DNA of 64,000 nucleotides from an uncultured Granulosicoccaceae bacterium (GTDB taxonomy: Bacteria; Pseudomonadota; Gammaproteobacteria; Granulosicoccales; Granulosicoccaceae). Within the stretch, counting starts at the first letter, position 1. Each line of letters begins with the position of its first letter. Under the pieces are notes generated by a model that saw only the letters and a program-made list of their open reading frames with translations, was not told the origin of the DNA and ran no database searches. The translations under genes were made by a program, and so were the position numbers. Below, piece by piece: positions 36,247-45,600 of this stretch. The stretch covers positions 1 through 64,000 of the forward strand of contig CALHCI010000031.1 in assembly GCA_937931165.1 (NCBI GenBank). Reading direction: 5' to 3'.

Positions 36247-37590
36247 ATGTCACGAAGGTCCATCGAAATAAGGAAACTGCCAGCTGCACTACTGGCTGCG
36301 CTGTTGTGCTTTTATCCGCAACTGGCCACGGCGCAGGTCTATGACAGCTTTCGACTCGTTGGAAATCACCCGGCCACCGCTTCAGGTTTTGTGACCTCGA
36401 TAACCTTTAATGCCGACACAGACAGCGTCACCGTTGATTATTTGAATGTTGCCGGTGTCAGTTCGGTATTTGAAGCAGCGCTCACACCGGCAGTATCGAT
36501 ACCGGCAACCACCCCGGTTTTCATGCCACCTGCAGAATTTCTCGATACCCTTCCGCCCTCTCTCGATCTTGACCAAATAGATTTCTACAATGGTCGCTTT
36601 GTCAGCGCTGACGGCACTGAACCACCTGGCCACTGGTTTCGGCTAACCCGGTTCAACGATCGTTTTAGCGGGGTATTTCGAATAGACAATCGCCTGTATG
36701 CGATCAATCGCTACTCGGCGGATCCCACGGTACTGGTGCATGCGGCACAGCCAAACACCAACCGCTTTCTGCCGAATCGTCGCGTTAAAGTCAGTGCAAT
36801 TATTGATGAAGAGTACTTACAGGCAGATACCCTCGACGACGGCCTGGGTATGGACAATATCGGTCATCTGTTCGCGCTCGAATCCATCAATGTAATGGAT
36901 GGACTGCTGACAGACAGCATGGGCATTAGCGTGTTACTCGAGCAACTGATTTACCAGCCATCGTCAGCACTGGCAGTGAATGCACAACTGCACGATGTCA
37001 TCACAGGGGCACAAAACTGGTACCGCTCCAACGCCGATGCATTCGGACTGACCGACAACCTTGCAACACTATACTTCCGCGGTACGGTAAGCGGCACTAA
37101 CACCAGTCCTGACAGTCACCCGCAAACAGCACAGACCTCCGACAACATCGTGGTACAAGGTAACAGTGCCAGCTATCAGTTTGCTACCGCGCACTACTTC
37201 GGTGCTGTGCTTGGCATTATCAGTGAACCCGGCACACTACAGGACTGGCAATTCAGCGGTGCGCAGGCGTTGCCAAATGTGCATTGGAGCGAACGACAAC
37301 GAAGCCTGCTGGAATTAAACCCGCCACCTGCCGAATATACCCAGACCATCAGCAACGATGAGCCGCAGGTTGCCAGCCCGCCTGATGAAACCGTCAATGA
37401 AGTAGATAGTCAACTCGTCATTGCCGAGAGCCCGGAAAGCAGCAACCCGTCAGGCAATGGATTGATTAGTGATGATTTCGGCAACGAAACCACACTGGCC
37501 GACACAACAACGAGTGGTGGCGGCAGCGTTGACTGGTTGTTTTTATGGCTACTGTTGATCCCTGGCTTGCGTATCTTCCACAACCGATGA
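36247..37590 (+). CDS. Exported protein with GlyGly-type C-terminal sorting tail
   Basis: This 447-residue protein has an N-terminal signal peptide (cleavage near ATAQVYDSF, about residue 29), a beta-rich middle part I cannot assign, and an acidic Ser/Thr/Asn-rich linker. It ends with GGGSVDWLFLWLLLIPG followed by basic residues. A GG motif, membrane helix and basic tail match GlyGly-CTERM signals processed by rhombosortase-type proteases. It is probably cell-surface anchored or released. Its stop overlaps the ATG of the next gene (ATGA), so the two are coupled, an odd pairing of a surface protein and a cytosolic sugar enzyme. Confidence 0.7.
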   Translation: MSRRSIEIRKLPAALLAALLCFYPQLATAQVYDSFRLVGNHPATASGFVTSITFNADTDSVTVDYLNVAGVSSVFEAALTPAVSIPATTPVFMPPAEFLDTLPPSLDLDQIDFYNGRFVSADGTEPPGHWFRLTRFNDRFSGVFRIDNRLYAINRYSADPTVLVHAAQPNTNRFLPNRRVKVSAIIDEEYLQADTLDDGLGMDNIGHLFALESINVMDGLLTDSMGISVLLEQLIYQPSSALAVNAQLHDVITGAQNWYRSNADAFGLTDNLATLYFRGTVSGTNTSPDSHPQTAQTSDNIVVQGNSASYQFATAHYFGAVLGIISEPGTLQDWQFSGAQALPNVHWSERQRSLLELNPPPAEYTQTISNDEPQVASPPDETVNEVDSQLVIAESPESSNPSGNGLISDDFGNETTLADTTTSGGGSVDWLFLWLLLIPGLRIFHNR

Positions 37591-38501
37591 ACGATAAGAT
37601 CGTCGAGCGTTCCGCCGGTGGCAATAGTGCTGCAGAGCATTGCATTGAAAATGATCACCTGCGTGTGATTATTAGCGAGCTGGGTGCAGAGCTACAATCC
37701 ATTGCGTCAGTAGCAACAGCAGAAAATTACCTGTGGCATGGCGACCCATCAGTCTGGTCAGGACGTTCGCCGCTGTTGTTTCCAATCGTCGGCTCACTGA
37801 AAGACTCACTGCTAAAACACAATAATCACGAGTACCCGCTTCCCCGTCACGGCATTGCCAGACGCCAGTCGTTTACCGCAGCATCTGTCAGTAACGGTGC
37901 AGCAGAGTTTGAACTGCGCAGCAGCGCGGCAACACGGGAAGTGTTTCCGTGGGATTTTTCTCTGACCGTTGCCTACACGCTTAGCGGTAACTCTGTTTAT
38001 ATTGAGAATCGTGTTCAATCACTCAGTGATGACACCATGCGCTTCACCATAGGCGCTCATCCGGCATTCAGCCTCCCACTGCATAACACTTCAATCGATA
38101 ATTACAGCATCAGATTTAACGACGATAACGCACTGCGCAGGTACGCCCTTGACGACTCCGGACTGTTGGCAACAAAAGGCAACCCCTACCCGCTAAACAA
38201 CAACCGGATTGATCTCAGTGCATCATTGTTTGACGACGACGCACTGGTGTTTAAACAGATAAACTCAACATGTCTGACGCTTTGCCACAATGATCAGGCA
38301 CGTCTTAGTGTGCATACCGGGGGGGCACCGCATCTGGGGTTATGGGCAAAGCCGGGTGCCGCATTTGTCTGCATAGAACCGTGGTTTGGCTACAGCGATG
38401 CTGAAGACGCCACCGGTCAGTGGGCAGACAAACCTGAATTGCGTAGCCTGGAAAAGAATGAAACGTTCGTCCACCAATGGCGTATTGAAATCAACGCCTG
38501 A
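37587..38501 (+). CDS. Aldose 1-epimerase-like protein (LacX type)
   Basis: This 304-residue protein has the galactose-mutarotase-like beta sandwich pattern: ENDHLRVIISELGAELQSI at the start, SPLLFPIVGSL, a histidine in GIAR context, IGAHPAFSLP, and a late KPGAAFVCIEPWFGYSD with the conserved Glu. Such enzymes interconvert sugar anomers. The ATG at 37587 overlaps the upstream TGA; an earlier ATG at 37545 would extend 14 codons into the upstream membrane tail and is less likely. The stop codon lies at the edge of a 17-bp tandem repeat. Confidence 0.82.
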   Translation: MNDKIVERSAGGNSAAEHCIENDHLRVIISELGAELQSIASVATAENYLWHGDPSVWSGRSPLLFPIVGSLKDSLLKHNNHEYPLPRHGIARRQSFTAASVSNGAAEFELRSSAATREVFPWDFSLTVAYTLSGNSVYIENRVQSLSDDTMRFTIGAHPAFSLPLHNTSIDNYSIRFNDDNALRRYALDDSGLLATKGNPYPLNNNRIDLSASLFDDDALVFKQINSTCLTLCHNDQARLSVHTGGAPHLGLWAKPGAAFVCIEPWFGYSDAEDATGQWADKPELRSLEKNETFVHQWRIEINA

Positions 38502-38550
38502 GCTGCTGCGAACTATGAGCTGCTGCGAACTATGAGCGGCTGCGAACTAA
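38500..38550. repeat. 17-bp tandem repeat, three units, starting in a stop codon
   Basis: The unit gagctgctgcgaactat occurs twice exactly and once with two differences. The TGA stop of the epimerase-like gene contributes the first bases. It resembles the repeat found at 19749-19787. Confidence 0.9.
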
Positions 38551-38568
38551 AGCACGCTGCCCGTCAGG

Positions 38569-39219
38569 CTAGTTGGCTGGTGAGGTGATATTGATGGTCA
38601 GCGGTACATCACCGCCAGTGCCCGTTCCGTTACCGTTACCATCTCCACCCGATGAAGCACTGACCAGCAGACCTACCGCCAGTGCACCCAACAGCACATA
38701 CAACAGCTTCGACTGTCCACCGCCGGATTCCTCTACCGATGTGCTTGTTGTGATGGTTGGTTGTACTGGCACCGGTACCTCGAGGTTGCGCACCAGAGGG
38801 AAAAAGGGAAATCCCTTGAGCACTCGATTACCGCCGGTATCTGCGGCCTCTATGTAATACTCAATTCTTGCCTGCCCCAACTCGGTTGGCACTGTAACCG
38901 TGTATCTGTCCGAATCGGAAGTCGCCGCCATCGGTGCTTTCAGGTAATCGTTGTTGGCGCTGGCACGGTAATACATATCTACGTACTCAATGCCTTTATC
39001 ATCAATTATCTGTGCAGAAAACAACTGCGACTCTCCAGCTACACCGATCTCAAGCGCTTCATGATCAATGACTGGTGGATCGATATCGAGATCCGGGCTC
39101 AGATATTGCGCATGCACAACGGCAAACTGCTGCAATGCAAACAGCACAACAAAGCCCCACACCGACAGGCGTCTGGAAGATAGTGGAAATCTACCCTGTA
39201 ACTGGTTGTTGTTAATCAC
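38569..39219 (-). CDS. Exported Ig-like protein with C-terminal membrane segment
   Basis: This 216-residue protein has a signal peptide ending near VVHAQYLSP. An Ig-like or fibronectin-like domain follows (about residues 48-145: LFSAQIIDDKGIEYVDMYYR, TVTVPTELGQARIEYYIEAAD). Then come a Ser/Thr linker, one membrane helix (about residues 172-186) and a Gly/Asn-rich tail. It follows the Ser/Thr kinase gene by 114 bases on the same strand and may be its partner or target. No family name can be given. The start is ATG. Confidence 0.68.
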   Translation of the reverse strand: MINNNQLQGRFPLSSRRLSVWGFVVLFALQQFAVVHAQYLSPDLDIDPPVIDHEALEIGVAGESQLFSAQIIDDKGIEYVDMYYRASANNDYLKAPMAATSDSDRYTVTVPTELGQARIEYYIEAADTGGNRVLKGFPFFPLVRNLEVPVPVQPTITTSTSVEESGGGQSKLLYVLLGALAVGLLVSASSGGDGNGNGTGTGGDVPLTINITSPAN

Positions 39220-39333
39220 GAGCCTCCGGGCACCCTCTACGCCACTTTTTCGTCATGACGTTATCACACAACCGCAAGCGGATCAATGCACATCAGTTAT
39301 CGCTGCGAATCATCCCGCAATGCAGCGTGATAA

Positions 39334-41466
39334 CTACCAGTTTATCGCTGACCAGCTATAGCGTTGCCGTTCAATGGCGAGCTCGGAATCGCGATAGGAG
39401 GCCGAAGGATACACAACATCGCCATTCGGCAGCGCCATTTTGTCTATCCGCAACACTGCCGTCACTCGTTTGGGATTGAGTTGCGGCTCAACATCCACAA
39501 CGCGAACGGTGATTTGCGTGTAGCGATCAAACAAGGTTTCAAACAACCGCACTTTATTTGACCCGGGGGTGATCAGTTCATTGATTGCTGCGCGGTTTTT
39601 ACTCTCGACGGCACGCTTCAGCGCATTAAACTGACCACTGGCATAGCTGATTTCATAGCTGGTTAACGGCTTCTCCTCCGCCTCCTCCGCTGCCTGTAAA
39701 CGGGTTTCGAGCTCAGATAACGCAGCATCACTGATCTGCATTGATCTGGCACTATCCAGCCACTTGCGCGCACTGGGGATGTTGTCGTTTTGCAGCGCCC
39801 AGCGCGCACTGCTGATGTACTGCTGATAGTCCCTGCGACGCTGCCGTTGCCTTTCATTGGCCTCTTCCACGCGCCGCGCGGTATCCATCCGGCTTTGTTC
39901 TCGCTGCAGACGCTCCTGCTCGAGTTGCTTCTGACGCTGCTGCTGTTGCCTTATCTTCGCCCGTACACGACTTTCAAGTATCGCAGTACGTGACTGATCC
40001 AGACCGTCCTGTTCCATTTGAGCCAGCGCCTGCAGCGCCGAATTATGTTCTCCTGCATCAATTTGCTGCTCTACCTTAACGAAGCGCGCCTCGTCACGGC
40101 TATCCTGCTGCAGCTTTTGACGCTCGGCATCCAGCGACGCCGCGCGTTGTGGTTCAACTTCAGCATATTGGCTGGTTAATTTTTCTGCAGCGGTATAATC
40201 CGCTTTGGCCAGCTGCGCCCTGATATCTGATTCCAGTAACGCATTAATACGCTGCAGCTGCTGTTTGGCATGCGAATTCTCTGGTTCTGCCTCAAGCACC
40301 CTCAAATATAACGGCCTGGCGCTCTGCAGGTAGTTCCCTTCATCAAAGGCACTGTCTGCGTTTTCCACCAGCTGTGTGAATTCCTGCTGGTTCGACTGGT
40401 TTTCAAGATAGCCGTAGCCAATCACCGAAGCCACACCCAGCAGCACAATCCCGACACCGGCAAACAAATATCGCAGTGCAGGCGATTGTTGTGTAGCCCT
40501 GTCCTTTGCCATGAGCTTTCTGGCGGCAGCTGCTTTCGGCCTTACCGCCTGCGTTCTGCGCACCGCCAGTGAAGGCTGAATGGCCTGCCGCCACTCAGCC
40601 AGATTTTGCGGGCGATCTGCGATTTTAAACTGCAGTGCCCAGTCGATAGCTTCGAGAAACTCTTCGCTATACCTGCCGTGACCGATTTCGGTGGCTGCGA
40701 CAAGGGGATCAGGGGATTTTTTTACCAGGGCTGCCAAACGACCCACCGCACTGACCGGTGTCTCGCCACTAATGGCATAGTAGAGCGTCGCGCCTAGTGA
40801 GTAGATGTCAGTCCACGGGCCGACGCTGAGGTTCTCCCCTTCCTGATATTGTTCAAGCGGCGTGTAGCCTACCGATACAAACGAAGTATGCTTGCCCCCT
40901 CCTTCGCCATCAGCAACCCTGGTAGCGCCGAAGTCGAGAAGCACCGGACTGCCGTCGTTGCGAATAATCAGATTTACCGGCTTGATGTCACGATGAATAA
41001 ATCCGTGTTGATGCACTTGATCAAGGCCGTCAATCACGCTCAGTATGAGGTTCTTGAGCCTCGGCTCATCAATGCCACCCGATGCAGTCACCGATTCTTT
41101 AAAACGCTCGCCTTCTTCGTACTCCATGACCAGATAGGCGGTGTTATTGGCTTCGAACACCGCCATCACACGGACAATATTAGGGTGGCGAAACTTGACC
41201 AGTGTGCGCGCTTCGGTAAGAAAGCGCTTCAGTCCTTCCTGGTATTGCAGCTCTGATGCTTCTGAAACCGGCCACAGTGATTTGTCGGCACGCCTTTGCA
41301 CCAGTGATGCAGGCAGATACTCCTTAATGGCGACGCGATGATCGAGATTGTTATCGGTTGCCAGATAGGTAATACCGAAACCGCCACGCCCGAGCACGCG
41401 GTCGACACGATACCACTGGATCGTCTGACCTTCTGTAAGTGCTTGGTGGGTGTCTGGAGCGTTCAT
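39334..41466 (-). CDS. Membrane Ser/Thr protein kinase with coiled-coil and C-terminal sensor region
   Basis: This 710-residue protein has an N-terminal Hanks-type kinase (residues 18-290): glycine loop GRGGFGITY, Lys48 in VAIKEY, HRDIKPVNLI with the catalytic Asp (about residue 158), and DFGATR. A membrane helix lies near residues 330-350. A TPR-like segment follows, then an Arg/Gln/Glu-rich coiled coil (about residues 500-560) and a C-terminal beta domain in the periplasm. It likely senses envelope state and phosphorylates cytosolic targets. The start is ATG. A possible partner lies downstream; no PP2C phosphatase is in the window. Confidence 0.9.
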   Translation of the reverse strand: MNAPDTHQALTEGQTIQWYRVDRVLGRGGFGITYLATDNNLDHRVAIKEYLPASLVQRRADKSLWPVSEASELQYQEGLKRFLTEARTLVKFRHPNIVRVMAVFEANNTAYLVMEYEEGERFKESVTASGGIDEPRLKNLILSVIDGLDQVHQHGFIHRDIKPVNLIIRNDGSPVLLDFGATRVADGEGGGKHTSFVSVGYTPLEQYQEGENLSVGPWTDIYSLGATLYYAISGETPVSAVGRLAALVKKSPDPLVAATEIGHGRYSEEFLEAIDWALQFKIADRPQNLAEWRQAIQPSLAVRRTQAVRPKAAAARKLMAKDRATQQSPALRYLFAGVGIVLLGVASVIGYGYLENQSNQQEFTQLVENADSAFDEGNYLQSARPLYLRVLEAEPENSHAKQQLQRINALLESDIRAQLAKADYTAAEKLTSQYAEVEPQRAASLDAERQKLQQDSRDEARFVKVEQQIDAGEHNSALQALAQMEQDGLDQSRTAILESRVRAKIRQQQQRQKQLEQERLQREQSRMDTARRVEEANERQRQRRRDYQQYISSARWALQNDNIPSARKWLDSARSMQISDAALSELETRLQAAEEAEEKPLTSYEISYASGQFNALKRAVESKNRAAINELITPGSNKVRLFETLFDRYTQITVRVVDVEPQLNPKRVTAVLRIDKMALPNGDVVYPSASYRDSELAIERQRYSWSAINW

Positions 41467-41777
41467 TCTGCAGGCAGGGACTTCAACTCGTTTACGAACT
41501 CGGCCACTATAGGCAAAAAATTCTCTGACGCGGGTTTCATGAGCGCATTGTCAATGATTCGGCGCGCAAAACTTCCCAATTCGCAACAAATACAAATTGA
41601 GTCTGCCTGTAAATAACTGCAAACATCATTATACGCTTTGCCAATGATGGACCATAGTACCGCAGGAAGATATAAAATCAGCTGTGTCCGGAGTAGTGTA
41701 AGTCGACTTCATGCTCTAGACTCCACAACGCATTCCGCCATTTAATCAAACGTTTCAAAGCCTTTAGTGAGGGGCCA
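41467..41777. other. Intergenic region, nothing identified
   Basis: This 311-base divergent interval lies between the kinase and terC genes and should contain both promoters. No credible open frame or hairpin-T terminator is seen. A GAGGGG ribosome-binding site precedes the terC ATG. Confidence 0.5.
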
Positions 41778-42575
41778 ATGGATTTATTTACCCTGGACAA
41801 CCTGATCACCCTGTTTTTACTGATCCTGCTACAGGCAGTATTGGGTTTTGACAATCTGCTGTACATATCCCTCGAATCCAAGCGTGCCCCCGAGCACAGG
41901 CAGGCGCAGGTGCGCCGATGGGGCATTGGGATCGCAGTTGGTCTGCGCCTCGTTCTGCTCGTTTTATTGGTACAACTTGTCGAAAAGTTTCAAAACTCTG
42001 TTTTTGCTGCCAAATGGGAAGGAATTCTGGAGTTCGACTTCAACCTGCACTCGATCATTGTATTGTTCGGTGGCATATTCATCATCTACACGGCAATGAA
42101 AGAAATCCTGCATATGATGTCGCTGGAAGAGCACGATGCTGCAGACAGGAGGCAAAGCTCGGCAGCCATGGTTATCACATGGATTGTACTGATGAACCTG
42201 GTGTTCTCTTTCGATTCGATACTCAGTGCGATGGCATTGACCAAGGTGGTTCCAGTGATGGCTGTTGCAATCATTATCAGCGGCATCATGATGATCTTGC
42301 TCGCAGACCGCGTATCAGATTTTTTGCAGAAAAACAGAATGTACGAAGTACTTGGATTGTTCATCCTGTTTGTCGTCGGCATCATGCTGATTTCAGAGGG
42401 CGGCCATCTGGCGCACATGAAGATACTCGGTACAGAAGTCCAGCAAATGACCAAAGCAACTTTCTACTTTGTTATTGTCGTGATGGCACTCTCAGATGTC
42501 GTGCAAAGTCGGTATCAACGCAAAATTCTGCGCGAGAAAAAAGCCATGCTCCAAAACCAGGGTCAGGAAGTCTAG
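41778..42575 (+). CDS. TerC family integral membrane protein
   Basis: This 265-residue protein has about seven membrane helices and the TerC markers: LLQAVLGFDNLLYISLES near the N-terminus with the helix-2 acidic pair, and NLVFSFDSILSAMALT in the middle. TerC proteins are linked to metal (Mn) export or tellurite resistance and to co-insertion of exported proteins. The C-terminus is short and soluble. It has a clear ribosome-binding site. It is alone, converging on the giant lipoprotein gene. Confidence 0.9.
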   Translation: MDLFTLDNLITLFLLILLQAVLGFDNLLYISLESKRAPEHRQAQVRRWGIGIAVGLRLVLLVLLVQLVEKFQNSVFAAKWEGILEFDFNLHSIIVLFGGIFIIYTAMKEILHMMSLEEHDAADRRQSSAAMVITWIVLMNLVFSFDSILSAMALTKVVPVMAVAIIISGIMMILLADRVSDFLQKNRMYEVLGLFILFVVGIMLISEGGHLAHMKILGTEVQQMTKATFYFVIVVMALSDVVQSRYQRKILREKKAMLQNQGQEV

Positions 42576-42628
42576 CCCGGCGGATTCACCGGAACTATTT
42601 TTCTTTACCGGGCTGCTTATCCACCGGG

Positions 42629-45600
42629 CTACTGCGGCCCGGTTGAATAACCAAGCGTACGATCTGCGTCCGCTGCACTACGGTTAATCGCTGCGTCGGG
42701 GTAGTGATCTACCCCGATCCCGCCATACGGCGTGTTAACTGCACGAAGATAAATCCGCATATCCTGTGGATTACCCAGAAGCTGCCGCGATACAGACAGC
42801 TCACCAATATCACCGCCAACGGCAACCTCAGTCGCCCCTTCTGTCACCCAGGTCCAGTTAGTACCACTGCCGGTATAGCGATGCACGTCGTCACTTTCGA
42901 TCAGGATATCTGCTCCCAGTGGATACTCGGAAGAAAAACCGCGAAAGCCGGTATTAATATTGTTGTCAGTATCGATATAAATGCCGTGCCCCCAGCTGAG
43001 TTCAAAAGCACCATCGTTGCGATACGCCATATAAATATTCGAGCTGTCATGCGCTACCCACAGCTCTCGCCAGTCGAGCGGATTATTCGGCCCGGTGACA
43101 TCATCGGGGTCCAGGCCAAAAGACGCCACACCTGCCCAGTCGCTGATCACACCATCAATTGATATTCCGCTCACCGGGTTGCTTACCAGTCCGTTTGGTG
43201 CAGTACCGACATTGATCGTCACGGTTGCTACATCACTGCTCAAAGTACCGTCACTGGCGACAAACTGAAAACTGTCCAAACCTGAAAAATCCGCGTTTGG
43301 CGTATATACATAGCTTTGCCCGCTGCCGGAAAGACCACCACTAACCGGCTGCTGCACTATGATGTAAGACAACGGCTGCTGTTCAGGATCGACCGCACTA
43401 AGACTAATGCTTAACGCCTGTGCAAACGCGGTTGACAGGGTCTGCCCGTTGGCAAGTGGCGGACGGTTGCTGGGTTGCACCGGCAGTATGTTTATGACAA
43501 CGCTGGCAGGCTGACTATCAACGATGCCATCATTGACCACAAAGCTGAAAACATCCGCACCACTGGCACCCTCAAAAGGCACATAGGTCAGTGCAGGTGC
43601 GGAACCCTGTAAGCTGCCTTTCAACGGATCAGCTGTTATCCGGTAGGTCAGCGTTTGACCGTCTATGTCACTGCCGCTTAATGCAATGCCCAGCGCTGTT
43701 TCATAGGCGGTAGTGACACTCTGACTGGTTGCAGATGGTGCCGTGTTAACTGGTTCGCCCTGCCCTACTTCAATGGTGACAGTCGCAATGGCACTGTCGT
43801 CTGACCCATCATTAACTTTGAAGCTAAAACTGTCGGTGCCAAGAAACCCGTCGACGGCGGCATAGGTCAGATCAGGAGGTGTTCCTGTCAGAGCACCATG
43901 CTGTGGCTCGGACACAATTGAAAAGACCAGTGCGCTGCCTTCAGCGTCGCTGCCGTTAAGTACTATAGGCAAGGCAGTTCCAGTAACTGCAGACAATGAC
44001 TCAGATATTGCCTGCGGCGCACTGTTGACAGCAGGCGGTGCAACTACGTTAATCTCGATGTTTACAGCATTACTGGTCAGTGCACCGTCACTTACCGTAA
44101 AGCTCAGAGTTTCTGTTCCAACAAAGCCATCAGCCGGTTGATAAGCAATCAGCGGTGGCTGACCGGTTACCTGACCATTGGCTGCGCTATTTAGTAAAGT
44201 ATAGATCAGCGCATCTCCGTTGATGTCAGTACCTGTCATCAACAACTCAACACGCGCGTTGCTGTTAATGCTTATTTGTTGCGCATTGGCAACCGGTGCA
44301 ACGTTACCTATCGTGGTGTTCGGGTTGACTGAATAACTGAACTTACGCTGCTTTAGTAACGCCTGTGAATCAGTCACCTGGTCTGGAAACAGATCAACCG
44401 TACTGCCGCCGGTCGCTACACTGTCGCCGTAAAAGAACAGATCAAGGTTGACCGGATTGGCAATCAGACTGCGTGGCAGTGATATCTCAACATTCTGTGC
44501 GTTAATTCTGGACGGAACACTTTGCACGTACTCCCATGACCATTGATTCTGGGCTACCGCCGTGTACTTAAATAAGCTGTTCCCTTCGAGCACAAAATCG
44601 GCCCCGAATGGAAACTCTGCGGAAAATCCATGAAAACCGGTACTGGAATCGGTATCCGTGTCCAGATAAATCGAATGACCCCAGGTGATATTAGAAGCAT
44701 TAAACTGCGTGTAGGCGATGTAGAACTGACTGGCATCATGACCCATCCATGCCTCGCCCCAATCAATCAGGTTATTCGCACCACTCACATCGTCTGCATC
44801 TGCACCAAAGCTCTGTAGCCCGGCCCACTCTGACAGGTCACCATCAATTACCACACTACCAAGCGGATTGGACAATGTTCCGCCATCAATCACCAGCTGC
44901 GGGTTGATGTTAAAAACAATGCTCTCGGCGGCACTGGTTTTGTCGCCGTCGTTTACGGTGAATTGCAATTCATCTATACCGGCATAACCACCGTTTGGCA
45001 CATACTGCAAATTGGGAGCGGTTCCGACAATAGTGCCACTCGCAGGCTGCGTGACTATCTGATAGGTCAGCAATTGATTTTCATTGTCGCTGCCGCTGAG
45101 TACAAACGCGAGTGGCTGATCGACCAGTGTTTCAAGTACCTGCCGGTTTGCTACCGGAGCGGTATTAGCAGGGCGTGGCAGGGTAACGTTTATACTCACA
45201 CTTGCCGCACTGCTGTCGAGCGCACCGTCACTGGCAATAAATTCAAAACTGTCGACACCGGTAAATCCGGCATCTGACAGATATTCGATCCGCGGCCCGT
45301 TGCCGGACAACGTACCATGCTGTGGTTGCGTGGTCACCTGATACTGAAGCGCATCGCCATCTGCATCTGAACCTGTGAGCATTATGACAGCGACTGATTG
45401 TGTTTCAGTACTCACCGTTTGCGGTATTGCTTCCGGTGCACTGTTTATTGGTGCGATCAACCGTAACGACACGCTATGCACACCCGCATTGTCAAATTGC
45501 AGTGTCAGTACGCCCTGCTGCTCATCAAACGATGCCGGCCCACTAACAGAGACATTATTCTGCATCGCTGTACTTAACGTAATTTCAACCTCACCTTCTC

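Noticed and set aside
37545-37586. Earlier start for the epimerase-like gene
   Set aside because: It would lie inside the membrane tail of the upstream gene; the ATGA overlap at 37587 fits family length better.
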